Shown here in pieces: positions 5,782 to 13,658 of a stretch of 17,493 nt of DNA. Made by a program: the position numbers and the translations under genes. This stretch comes from an uncultured Lachnospiraceae bacterium (GTDB lineage: Bacteria > Bacillota > Clostridia > Lachnospirales > Lachnospiraceae), in the NCBI GenBank assembly GCA_910589635.1, contig CAJUTD010000064.1, positions 1 through 17,493 on the forward strand, given 5' to 3'. The notes under the pieces are model-generated. The model was not told the DNA's origin, searched no databases, and saw only the letters and a program-made list of their open reading frames with translations. The number at the start of each line of letters is the position of its first letter. Positions within the stretch are counted from its first letter, which is position 1.

Positions 5782-7094
5782 CTATAAATGAAATAGAATC
5801 CGAACCACAAATTTATTTTCCGTACTTTCAAACAAAAGCTCTCCATGGTTCTTGTAAATTGCATCCTTCATATTCAGAATACCATATCCATGGCTTTTCT
5901 TGTCTTTTTTGGAAGTAACGCTTCCCAGCTTCGCCACATCCACCAAATGATTGCATGAATTTGCCGTTTCTATTACAAGTTCATCCTCCAAACGGCGGAT
6001 TTCCAGATGGATATACCGCTGTTCTTTTGCAACCTCCATACATGCCTCTATGCTGTTCGACAGCAAATTTGAAAATATCGTACATATATCAAAATCCCCG
6101 ATTGGCAAACCTTGGGGCAGTGTCCCTTCCACTTCCCACCGAATTTTCTGCCCCTCCATCTCCGACTGTGCTTGTGACAAAACGGCGTCTACAAGCTCAT
6201 GGTTGACAGAGACTGTTTTCTTGATTGCCTGTTCCATATGCGACTGCATTTCACCTAAATATGTCCGAGCCTTTTGGTATTCACCATTTTCCAGATGGTA
6301 GCTTAAAATGTTCATATGATTTTGTATATCATGGCGTATCTTACGCGTTTCTTTCGCATTATCCCGCACAGTCTTCACATAATTCCTGGACATTTGCAAA
6401 TACTGTTCCTTGAGTCTGCTTTCTTCCTTGTATCTTTTCCTGAAAATATCCAATACTACACTGACAATCCCTAATGTATAGAACATGATACTGACAATTA
6501 TTGCACATCCGGCAATTATATTTGACAAACGCAAGTCTTGATACTCTCTGCTGATACTCTCTACAAAATTTTGCACCAAAGAAGCTGCGGATGCACAAAC
6601 ACTTCCTATCACAAAATATCTGGCTGGCAAATTACTAACAATTTCTTTATACCCTGTGATTCTTTTCCGCAGACTGATGCCTAAAATTCCCATTCCCACA
6701 ATTGTAAAACTACTACGCATAAGCAGATAGGCCATATCCCCTTCACCTATTTCTACCTCTCTAACTGAAAAACCAGAGAACAGAAGATCAATACAAAAAT
6801 ATGGTAAGTTCAGATACATCATACTACATATGTAAATTGCCAAATTCCTAAGACATCCTCCCGATGCCAAAAGAATCCATATCAACAAAGGCAGCAGCTG
6901 TCTGAGTGTTAAAAGAAAAAAATCATCATACTCCTCCCAATCGCCCCCGCACATAATACAATAAGTAAGATTAATCCAAGAACAAGAGATAACTTCTTTT
7001 TGGTAATGGGAACACAGAAAATTCCGCACATCATTGCCCCAATTTCCAACTCCCCCATTATATTATATAGAACATTAATTACGTAATCCCCCAT
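5782..7094 (-). CDS. AgrC-like GHKL sensor histidine kinase, frameshifted near the N-terminus as sequenced
   Basis: The natural start is ATG 7094, behind AGGGGAG and just after the regulator's stop. That frame gives MGDYVINVLYNIMGELEIGA and a first membrane helix (LSLVLGLILLIVLCAGAIG), but ends after SMMIFFF. The rest is one frame over: LLTLRQLLPLLIWILLASG, further helices and a cytosolic kinase. An eighth T in the TTTTTTT run (plus 6915-6922 region) joins them into 437 residues, the usual AgrC size with several N-terminal helices. Kinase features are the phospho-acceptor block IRHDIQNHMN (His about 255), the N-box SNLLSNSIEAC (about 342-352) and the G-box SHGYGILNMK (about 402-411), all of the HATPase_c_5/AgrC type. 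It should sense an extracellular ligand, plausibly a peptide, and phosphorylate the adjacent LytTR regulator. A start at 7029 has no membrane-helix logic and is rejected. Confidence 0.8.
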
Positions 7095-7101
7095 AACTCC
7101 C

Positions 7102-7800
7102 CTATCTCGCCTTGCGAATAATATATTTTAAATAGGCGTCCTTCAACTCCTTCACCTTTCTTCTGCTTACCGGAATGCTCTCTCCATTTTTCAGCCGAAT
7201 ACTCTGATTGGCATCCGAAATATTGCCGAGGTTGACTAGATAACTCTTATGGCAGCGGAAAAATGATTTCTGTCCTAACATTTCTTCCAGTTGCTGCAAG
7301 CCCATATCGCAGAATGCTTCTCCTTTCCGGCCAATCACACGGCTGTATTTCTTTTCCGACACAAAATAAAAAATATCCTTTTGCCTTATAGCCATCTCTC
7401 CCCGGACGCCTTTTAATACAAGAATCCGATCTTCCTCCATATCTTCTAACACCCGTCCCAGATATTTTTCCAGCTTCTGTGCATCCAACGGCTTTTCCAG
7501 AAACCCATAAACATTCTTTCCGAACGCCTCCGGCATCCCCTCCACATGCCCTGTCACAAAAATAATCCTGATCTCTTCCTCTGCCTGAAGGTCGTCTTTC
7601 AACTCAATGCCCGAAAGCCCTTCCATCTCTATATCCAGAAACAAAAGATCAATCCCTTCTCCCCTGTCCAGAAAATCCATTCCCGACTCATATTCCAGCA
7701 ATTCATATTGCAGCCCTTTTTTTGTAAAATATTGTTCTAACAGATTTGCCATCTGTTCTCTGCATGGCTTCTCATCATCACAAATACCCACTCTTATCAT
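7102..7800 (-). CDS. LytTR-family response regulator (AgrA-like)
   Basis: The 232-residue protein has an N-terminal receiver domain: acidic pocket D8-D9, phospho-acceptor D56 in LLFLDIEM, T/S switch in FVTGH (about 81-85) and Lys103 in FLEKP. A C-terminal LytTR domain starts near residue 127 (ILVLKGVRGE, KDIFYFVSEKKYSRVI, FFRCHKSYLVNLGNI, IPVSRRKVKELKDAYLKYI). LytTR domains bind pairs of 9-base direct repeats. Exactly such a pair stands at 5731-5765, in front of the peptide operon, so this is the likely activator. The gene starts behind GAGGAG and AGGA, is followed after seven bases by the sensor kinase, and so forms an operon with it. No LytTR boxes were seen upstream of this gene itself. 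Confidence 0.9.
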   Translation of the reverse strand: MIRVGICDDEKPCREQMANLLEQYFTKKGLQYELLEYESGMDFLDRGEGIDLLFLDIEMEGLSGIELKDDLQAEEEIRIIFVTGHVEGMPEAFGKNVYGFLEKPLDAQKLEKYLGRVLEDMEEDRILVLKGVRGEMAIRQKDIFYFVSEKKYSRVIGRKGEAFCDMGLQQLEEMLGQKSFFRCHKSYLVNLGNISDANQSIRLKNGESIPVSRRKVKELKDAYLKYIIRKAR

Positions 7801-7873
7801 TTATCCTACTCCTCATAACTGTTATCTGGAAGTAACACATCATAAATTGTTATAAAAAATTCCCTATGACATA

Positions 7874-7910
7874 AATCCCCGGAGCCCGATGTATCTGGCT
7901 GCCGGGGATT
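7874..7910 (-). terminator. Terminator after secDF
   Basis: AATCCCCGG (7874-7882) and CCGGGGATT (7902-7910) form a nine-pair GC-rich stem, extended by inner AGCC/GGCT pairs across single unpaired bases. On the minus strand it is followed by TTTATGTC. It lies 27 bases beyond the secDF stop and closes the transcription unit that includes scfB and secDF. Confidence 0.8.
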
Positions 7911-7936
7911 CATCCCTCTAAGATTTACTATCTATT

Positions 7937-10084
7937 CTATTTCTTTGCAAATTTCACTTTAAATACATACCACAGGGCGCCCGTAATACATACGGAAGAG
8001 TAACCGCCGCAGATGATACCCGCCATCAACGGAAGCGCAAACTCACGGATGGAGCTGACACCCAAGATAAACAACACAAATACCATGATGAAGGTTGTCA
8101 ATGAAGTATTGATACTTCTGGTAAGCGTCTGAGTAATGCTTCGGTTGGCAACTTCCATAAGGCTTTCCGCATCTTTCTTCTTCACAGTGCCCAAGTTCTC
8201 ACGGATACGGTCAAAAATGACGATAGTAGCATTGATCGAATAACCCACGATCGTCAGCATACAGGCGATAAAGGTATTTCCCACGGAAATCCTGACAACC
8301 GCATAGAATGCGAGAACAACAAGCACGTCATGGACTAACGCTAAAACCGCGCTGCCCGCAAAACGGATATCCTTAAAGCGGAACCAAATATAAATCAACA
8401 TACAGATTGTCGCAATAAGTACCGCCCACACCGCATCAGATCTCATTTCCGAGCTGATGGTAGAGCTGATATTCTCAGCAATAATTCCCTTTTCATCTAC
8501 GCCAAATTCATCTATCAAGGCCTGATTCAGGGCTTCACGTTCCTGAAGTTCCAAAGAACGCGTCTTAATAACAACCTGTTTGCTTCCCTCAATCTTTTGT
8601 GTCTGCGTATTGGGGTCGTTCGTTACCTTCTCAACCACCGGCACAATCTTCTGGTCAATCTCATCAATGGTGTAATCCTCGTTAAATGTCACTGTGGTGG
8701 AAGTACCGCCCACAAAATCCAAACTGTAATTAAGGATATTGTTGCCCTGGCCTCCGTTAATTCCCATCGCTACAAATCCGCCTACAATCAATACCGCAGA
8801 TATAGCGAAGAAAATCGCTTTCTTGCCGAGGAAATTGATGGTCTTCATATCCTTTGCCTTGCCATAGAATTTCTCGTCCTGCAACCCTAAGGCATAGAAA
8901 CATTTCATCAGCCAGCGGGTTACCACCAAGGCGGTAAACATGGAAAGTACGATACCAATTCCCAATGTATAAGCAAATCCTTTTACCGGACCGGAACCGC
9001 GCATTCCCAAAACAATTGCTGCAATCAAGGTTGTGATATTGCCGTCCACAATCGCGGAAAGCGCTTTCTCGTAACCAATCTTGATAGCTGTGTTGACCGT
9101 CTTGCCTGCCGCGATCTCCTCACGGATACGCGCAAATATAATGACGTTGGCGTCGACCGCCATACCGATGGATAAGATGATACCTGCAATACCGGGCAAC
9201 GTCAGCGTAATGTCGAAAATCCACAACGCATATACTGTAAGCGCTGAATACAACACCAATGCCAAACTGGCTGTAAATCCAGGCAAACGATACACAACCA
9301 TCATAAAAATCATAACCAATATCAGGCCGATAACCGCCGCCATCAAACTGGTAGAAATTGCTTCCTCGCCGAGCTGTGCGCCTACAACCTTAGAATTCAA
9401 CTCTTCAAGTTCCAGAGACAGAGAACCGATACGAATTGTAGAAGCCAAATTCTCTGCCGCCTCAAGGCTCTCCATTCCTTCAATCTGCGCACGCCCTCCG
9501 CTAATCGCTGAATTTACAGACGGCGCGCTGATAACCTCGCCGTCATAGACAATCGGCATAGTCTTGCCGATATTGGCTGCCGTTGCCTCCTCAAACTTGA
9601 CAGCTCCTTCGTCCGTCAGTGTCAATTCTACAATATACTCCGTCTGGCCCGTTGTCTGGTCCTTGTACGGAACGCCTTTGGCGCTCTGAATATCCGTACC
9701 GCTTACCAGAACGTTTCCATCCTCATCCTGGAATTCCATAGAACCCGGCTTACCTAATTCCTCCAAAATGGAGTTCGCATCAGAAACACCCGGAATCTCA
9801 ATGTTGATACGGTCTCCTCCCTCTTGGTAAACGCTTGCCTCCGTACTGTAGCCCTCCACACGTTTCTGCAGCTTGTAAATAGTGTCCGCCATGTCTTCAC
9901 TTGAGGGATTATCCTCCACTGCTCTGTAGGTGATGCTGACACCGCCTGCAAGGTCGAGTCCCAGCTTAATATTACGGTTCTCTCCTACACCAACCGTTGA
10001 GATAATGGTTCCGGCATACCAGGACATCCCTGCCATAATCACCAAAATTAAAACCAGTATCCCCGCTGCTTTTCCTTTTTTCAT
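7937..10084 (-). CDS. secDF: Fused SecD-SecF protein translocase subunit
   Basis: The start at 10084 is set by GGAGAGGAAG and by the first membrane helix (AAGILVLILVIMAGMSWYAG); the open frame runs 48 codons further upstream, but that part overlaps the intergenic region. The 715-residue protein contains a full SecD half: DLAGG at 44-48, a large periplasm-equivalent P1 domain, and the helix-4 motif GMAVDANVIIFARIREE at about 307-323. A SecF half begins near 412: DFVGGT at 456-461, then GYSINATIVIFDRIREN at about 614-630. SecDF uses the proton gradient to pull proteins emerging from SecYEG across the membrane, and a single-chain form is common in Firmicutes. It lies 150 bases after scfB, in the same direction, and ends at a strong terminator. 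The helper role for SCIFF export is speculative; the SecDF assignment is firm. Confidence 0.95.
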   Translation of the reverse strand: MKKGKAAGILVLILVIMAGMSWYAGTIISTVGVGENRNIKLGLDLAGGVSITYRAVEDNPSSEDMADTIYKLQKRVEGYSTEASVYQEGGDRINIEIPGVSDANSILEELGKPGSMEFQDEDGNVLVSGTDIQSAKGVPYKDQTTGQTEYIVELTLTDEGAVKFEEATAANIGKTMPIVYDGEVISAPSVNSAISGGRAQIEGMESLEAAENLASTIRIGSLSLELEELNSKVVGAQLGEEAISTSLMAAVIGLILVMIFMMVVYRLPGFTASLALVLYSALTVYALWIFDITLTLPGIAGIILSIGMAVDANVIIFARIREEIAAGKTVNTAIKIGYEKALSAIVDGNITTLIAAIVLGMRGSGPVKGFAYTLGIGIVLSMFTALVVTRWLMKCFYALGLQDEKFYGKAKDMKTINFLGKKAIFFAISAVLIVGGFVAMGINGGQGNNILNYSLDFVGGTSTTVTFNEDYTIDEIDQKIVPVVEKVTNDPNTQTQKIEGSKQVVIKTRSLELQEREALNQALIDEFGVDEKGIIAENISSTISSEMRSDAVWAVLIATICMLIYIWFRFKDIRFAGSAVLALVHDVLVVLAFYAVVRISVGNTFIACMLTIVGYSINATIVIFDRIRENLGTVKKKDAESLMEVANRSITQTLTRSINTSLTTFIMVFVLFILGVSSIREFALPLMAGIICGGYSSVCITGALWYVFKVKFAKK

Positions 10085-10234
10085 GATCTTCCTCTCCTGT
10101 CTTTTCTTACCGGTATGTACGTCCCTTACAAGATCGTTTCCGGGTTTAATTTCTATTTTAAAATGCTTCATGCACTCAGCACACTGCACCACATTTAGAA
10201 TAAGCGCCCAAAGCGCAACAGGGGCCAACTTTCC

Positions 10235-11593
10235 TTACACGTCTTCAGCCAATGCCGCTTTCATCATAATAGCACACTCAATCCGCTTCTTTTGCAGTTC
10301 ACAGCCAATATCGTAAGCATCTGTGATGCTGCCGTGGAAATTGTATGAGTTTGCAGCACATCCGCCGCTGCAATAGAATTTTGCAAAACAATTTCTGCAT
10401 TTCTCTTTCGCATACACGTTACAGGACTTGAATTCATCGCGTATCTGTGTATTCTTGATACCCTCCGTGACATTTCCCATCAGAAAATCTTCATTCCCCA
10501 CAAACTGATGGCAGGGATAAAAATCTCCCCAGGGAGTCACTGCAAGATACTCAGTACCGGAACCACAGCCCGAAAGACGCTTTGCCACACAAGGACCTCC
10601 CTCTAAATCTATCATAAAATGAAAGAAATTAAAAGCCTTTCCTTCCCTATGGCGTTTAATCATCTCTACGGCAAGCTTGTCATATTCATCAAACAACTGT
10701 GGAAGGTCTTCTTCACGCAATGCATATTCCTCTTGTGGCTGCGCCACCACAGGCTCTACGGAAATCTGTTGAAATCCCAAATCTGCTAAATGCAGCACAT
10801 CCTCAGAAAAATCCAGGTTATTATGGGTAAACGTCCCCCGCACGTAATATCTGTCCTGATTTCTGCTTTCCGCAAGTTTCTGGAACTTGGGCACGATCAA
10901 CTCATAACTGCCTGCTCCCTTGCGGAACGGCCGCATTCTGTCATTCACTTCTTTCCTTCCGTCAATACTTAGAACGACATTTGCCATTTCCCGATTGGCA
11001 AATTCCATAACTTCATCATTTAACAGCACGCCGTTGGTGGTGAGCGTAAAGCGGAACTTCTTATCGTGAAGTTTCTCCTGCTCCCTGCCGTACGATACAA
11101 GCTGTTTTACAACATCAAAATTCATAAGCGGCTCGCCGCCAAAGAAATCTACTTCCAAGTTCCGCCGTTTCCCTGAGTTGGCAATCAAGAAGTCCAATGC
11201 AGCTTTGCCCACCTCAAAGGACATCAATGCCCTTCTGCCATGGTATTCCCCTTCTTCTGCAAAACAGTAACGGCAGGCAAGGTTGCAGTCGTGGGCAATA
11301 TGCAGGCACAATGCTTTCACCACTGTAGGCCTGTCCTTAAACTGCTCGATATAATTTTCATACTCGTCCTCGGAAAACAGCTCATTCCTTGCTGCAAGCT
11401 CGCAGACTTCCTCGTAGCTCTCTATAATCTCTGCTTCTGGATATGTCCCTGTCAAGCTGCTTATAATTTCTTCCCTGGTATTAGATTCAAACAGTGAAAT
11501 TACGTCATACGTGACGTCATCCACTACATGCACCGCACCGCTGTTCACGTCCAAAACAAGGTTATAGCCATTGTTCTTATACTGGTGAACCAC
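10235..11593 (-). CDS. scfB: SCIFF peptide maturase, radical SAM/SPASM thioether-forming enzyme
   Basis: The start is GTG at 11593 behind AGAGAGG. The 452-residue enzyme has an N-terminal peptide-recognition region (about 1-90) and the radical SAM cluster motif C103-NLA-C107-RY-C110. GGEP at 152-155 contacts SAM. A C-terminal SPASM domain carries cysteines 335, 343, 361, 391, 399, 402, 408, 412 and 431, which hold two auxiliary 4Fe-4S clusters. The family (CteB in Clostridium thermocellum) joins a cysteine sulfur of SCIFF to the alpha-carbon of a threonine, making a sactipeptide-type thioether. The substrate gene scfA is immediately upstream. The 128-base gap between them holds hairpins that probably lower maturase expression relative to peptide. 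All required residues are present and the frame is intact. Confidence 0.95.
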   Translation of the reverse strand: MVHQYKNNGYNLVLDVNSGAVHVVDDVTYDVISLFESNTREEIISSLTGTYPEAEIIESYEEVCELAARNELFSEDEYENYIEQFKDRPTVVKALCLHIAHDCNLACRYCFAEEGEYHGRRALMSFEVGKAALDFLIANSGKRRNLEVDFFGGEPLMNFDVVKQLVSYGREQEKLHDKKFRFTLTTNGVLLNDEVMEFANREMANVVLSIDGRKEVNDRMRPFRKGAGSYELIVPKFQKLAESRNQDRYYVRGTFTHNNLDFSEDVLHLADLGFQQISVEPVVAQPQEEYALREEDLPQLFDEYDKLAVEMIKRHREGKAFNFFHFMIDLEGGPCVAKRLSGCGSGTEYLAVTPWGDFYPCHQFVGNEDFLMGNVTEGIKNTQIRDEFKSCNVYAKEKCRNCFAKFYCSGGCAANSYNFHGSITDAYDIGCELQKKRIECAIMMKAALAEDV

Positions 11594-11620
11594 GCTGATT
11601 CCTCTCTTTCTATGTTCAGT

Positions 11621-11707
11621 TTATATCAGTCCAAGACATATCATTCCCATTCTGATATAACGCACAAATGACCGCTCGTCTTGCGAACGGTCCTTGTAAT
11701 GATATAA
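11621..11707 (-). promoter_or_regulatory. Structured scfA-scfB intercistronic region with competing hairpins
   Basis: In transcript order there is TTATATCA (11707-11700) and a nine-pair hairpin GACCGTTCG/CGAGCGGTC (11692-11684 and 11678-11670, one G-T pair). A second TTATATCAG (11660-11652) and its complement CTGATATAA (11629-11621) then follow, just before the scfB ribosome site. The last element can pair with either TTATATCA copy, so two mutually exclusive folds are possible. No T-run follows the GC-rich hairpin, so it is not a simple terminator. Confidence 0.5.
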
Positions 11708-11721
11708 ATTATCGTCAAGAA

Positions 11722-11862
11722 TTACCTATTCTCACAGCTCTGGTTGCCGACGGTACAGCTTGTCTTGCATGCAGACTGGCAGGATGTCTGGCACTCACCG
11801 CAGCCGCCTTTCTTAACTGTGCTCTGTAATTTTCTTGTATTTAATGTCTTTACGTGTTTCAT
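11722..11862 (-). CDS. scfA: SCIFF (six cysteines in forty-five) ribosomal peptide precursor
   Basis: The 46-residue product begins MKHVKTLNTRKLQSTVKKGG, with cysteines at 21, 24, 28, 32, 36 and 43 (C-x2-C-x3-C-x3-C-x3-C-x6-C). Sequence and length match the SCIFF family, found almost universally in Clostridia. The leader (about 1-20) is bound by the maturase and the Cys-rich core receives a thioether to a threonine. The ATG at 11862 follows AAGGAAG. The final product and its role are not established in the family. It stands directly upstream of scfB, and a promoter is visible at 11900-11928. At this length it is easily missed by gene callers. Confidence 0.95.
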   Translation of the reverse strand: MKHVKTLNTRKLQSTVKKGGCGECQTSCQSACKTSCTVGNQSCENR

Positions 11863-11899
11863 GATTGTTCTTCCTTTCTTATATTTAGCGATTAGAATC

Positions 11900-11928
11900 A
11901 GTATACCATACTTCTTCCCATATGCAAA
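11900..11928 (-). promoter_or_regulatory. Promoter of the scfA operon
   Basis: Read on the minus strand, TTTGCA (11923-11928) and TATACT (11900-11905) are 17 bases apart, and TGG precedes the -10, giving an extended -10 element. The leader to the scfA start at 11862 is about 30 bases. Confidence 0.6.
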
Positions 11929-11996
11929 GCATTTTTTATTTTTCCAGATTCAGCCAACCGGGAAAAAATTACTGGCTACAAATTTGATTTTCTATT

Positions 11997-12755
11997 TTAC
12001 AAACTAATATCCAATTCCACGGGACAATGATCAGAACCTAATACATCCGTATGGATTTTGGCGTCGTCCAGCTTGTCCTGCAAATCCGCAGACACCACAA
12101 AATAATCAATCCGCCATCCGGCATTTTTCTCCCTTGCTTTAAAGCGGTAAGACCACCAGGAATAAATTTGCTCCGCATCCGGGTAGAAATAACGAAATGT
12201 GTCGATATACCCATGGCTGAGTATCACAGAAAATTTCTCACGCTCCTCGTCCGTAAATCCCGCATTCTTGCGATTAGTCTTCGGATTTTTCAAATCAATT
12301 TCCTGGTGCGCCACATTGAGGTCGCCGCAGAAGATCACCGGCTTTTTCGCTTTCAGCCCATCTAAATAATCTAGAAACGCTTCCTCCCACTCCATACGGT
12401 AAGGAAGCCTGGCAAGCTCATTCTGGGAATTTGGCGTATAGCAAGTTACCAGGTAATATCCTTCATATTCCAGTGTAATCACACGTCCTTCCTTATCATG
12501 TTGTTCCACGCCGATTCCGTTAACCACCGACAAAGGCTTATGCTTCGTAAAAATTGCCGTACCAGAATAGCCTTTTTTCTGGGCATAATTCCAGTAATCA
12601 TAATACCCTTCCGGCAAATCCAGAGATATCTGCCCCTCCTGAAGCTTTGTCTCCTGTATGCAGAAGAAATCTGCATCCGCTTCCTGAAAGAAGTCAAGGA
12701 AGCCTTTTTGCACGCAGGCGCGCAAGCCGTTTACATTCCACGAAATTAACTTCAT
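11997..12755 (-). CDS. xth: Exodeoxyribonuclease III / AP endonuclease (ExoA-XthA family)
   Basis: The 252-residue protein begins MKLISWNVNGLRA behind AAAGGAG. The catalytic set of the family is complete: N7 in WNVNG, E35 in IQETK, Y106 in CYTPNS, D145 and N147 in CGDLNVAH, D217 in WRIDYF, and D242-H243 in GSDHCPV. The enzyme cuts DNA 5' of abasic sites and removes 3' blocking groups in base-excision repair, acting in the cytoplasm with Mg2+. Length is normal. It follows the zinc-ribbon gene pair after a 57-base gap on the same strand and precedes the scfA promoter; no convincing terminator was seen on either side, so co-transcription with the zinc-ribbon genes is possible. Confidence 0.95.
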   Translation of the reverse strand: MKLISWNVNGLRACVQKGFLDFFQEADADFFCIQETKLQEGQISLDLPEGYYDYWNYAQKKGYSGTAIFTKHKPLSVVNGIGVEQHDKEGRVITLEYEGYYLVTCYTPNSQNELARLPYRMEWEEAFLDYLDGLKAKKPVIFCGDLNVAHQEIDLKNPKTNRKNAGFTDEEREKFSVILSHGYIDTFRYFYPDAEQIYSWWSYRFKAREKNAGWRIDYFVVSADLQDKLDDAKIHTDVLGSDHCPVELDISL

Positions 12756-12812
12756 TTTATAAATACTCCTTTAATTTTCTAATATAAGCCATAGTTTGTC
12801 TCACATCATAAT

Positions 12813-13643
12813 CTACTTTATCAGTGAATACGTAACTTCCAGCCCTCTATCAGGATGATACGTCCAGTTTATCTCAATTTCTTCCCCTTCATAACTCTGC
12901 ATACCGTCTAAAGACCTGGTCTGCCCCATTTTAATCATCACAGAATCCGGCAACCCAAGCTCCTCATTGACTGCATATAGTGCCGCAACCGCATCAACTT
13001 CTATGTTATCGGAACCGCTGCTGTTATCGGGGTTTGTATCAATAAACAGATAGGAACCGTCTGAGGCGACTGAGGCATAAGACGAATCGCAATGTTCCTT
13101 GTATATTGCCTCCAGGTCCGGGCCGGCCGGTTCCACTGTGACCTCACAAATATCCGTCTTCCCATTCTTTGTCTTCACTGTGACGGAACACGCCCCTTCA
13201 TTTTTGGCTGTCACCTTACCATCCTCAACAACTGCAACAGAATCGTTTGAAGATTCCCATTTCACAGTCTTGTTCTTTGTATTTTCAGGATTAACCGTAT
13301 ATGTCAGCTCCTCACTCTCACCCACTTTTATCGCCAAGGTTTCCTTATTCAGAATCACTTCTTTGGCCTGCACTCCACGCAGCAAGAATACTACTGCAAT
13401 AACCGCTACAACCGCTACTCCCGCGATCAGGCCTATTACCCTTTTGTCTATTTTCTTTTTCTCATCAGAAAGGTTTTCTCCAACCTTCTGCCCACATATT
13501 GCACAAAACATCTGTCCCGGTGTTATCTGGTTTCCGCATTGGGCACAGAACTGCTTTTCCTCCTGCATTAAATTGCCTTCCAACTCATTTATATTTCTCT
13601 CTCCCTTTTCCTCTTGTATCATGTTGTTTTCCATCTCATTCAT
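12813..13643 (-). CDS. Zinc-ribbon membrane protein with Big_2 immunoglobulin-like domain
   Basis: The 276-residue product starts at ATG 13643 behind AAGGAGAGAG. A duplicated 17-residue N-terminal segment is followed by a zinc ribbon (C33-x2-C36, C47-x2-C50) and one transmembrane helix (about 69-89). Next is a bacterial Ig-like Big_2 domain (about 95-172: VILNKETLAIKVGES, VKWESSNDSVAVVEDGKVTA, the standard Big_2 signature). The C-terminal domain (about 178-276) has a central DAVAALYAVNEELGLP helix that I do not recognise. Basic residues before the helix put the zinc ribbon inside the cell and the Ig-like part outside. It begins about 15 bases after the other zinc-ribbon gene, so they form an operon. 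A cell-surface sensing or adhesion role is plausible; the specific function is unknown. Confidence 0.8.
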   Translation of the reverse strand: MNEMENNMIQEEKGERNINELEGNLMQEEKQFCAQCGNQITPGQMFCAICGQKVGENLSDEKKKIDKRVIGLIAGVAVVAVIAVVFLLRGVQAKEVILNKETLAIKVGESEELTYTVNPENTKNKTVKWESSNDSVAVVEDGKVTAKNEGACSVTVKTKNGKTDICEVTVEPAGPDLEAIYKEHCDSSYASVASDGSYLFIDTNPDNSSGSDNIEVDAVAALYAVNEELGLPDSVMIKMGQTRSLDGMQSYEGEEIEINWTYHPDRGLEVTYSLIK

Positions 13644-13655
13644 AACTCTCTCTCC
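13554..13655 (-). repeat. 51-base tandem duplication covering a ribosome site and start codon
   Basis: The segments 13554-13604 and 13605-13655 align without gaps and match at about 40 of 51 positions by eye. Each contains a GGAGAGAG ribosome site, an NE(M/L)E-rich coding part and an MIQEEK or LMQEEK end. In the upstream copy the start is ATG; in the downstream copy the matching codon is ATA and is read through. The unit is 17 codons, so the frame is kept. Confidence 0.65.
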
Positions 13656-13658
13656 TTT

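Noticed and set aside
5782..7029. Sensor kinase start at 7029
   Set aside because: No ribosome site precedes it and the first 30 residues are not like an AgrC N-terminus. The start at 7094 has AGGGGAG and a proper membrane helix, joined by one missing T.
8597..9548. Plus-strand open frames opposite secDF (8597-8890 and 9081-9548)
   Set aside because: They lie fully antisense to the firmly identified secDF, show no family features or ribosome sites, and have low-complexity translations typical of shadow frames.
10085..10228. Extension of SecDF by 48 residues upstream of 10084
   Set aside because: The extension lacks a ribosome site and is hydrophilic; the start at 10084 has GGAGAGGAAG and leads straight into the first membrane helix.
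11670..11692. LytTR-like half sites in the scfA-scfB hairpin
   Set aside because: The stem contains ACCGTTCG, close to the boxes at 5731-5765, but as an inverted pair inside an intercistronic stem and with a mismatch in each arm. A hairpin in the transcript explains it better than a regulator site.
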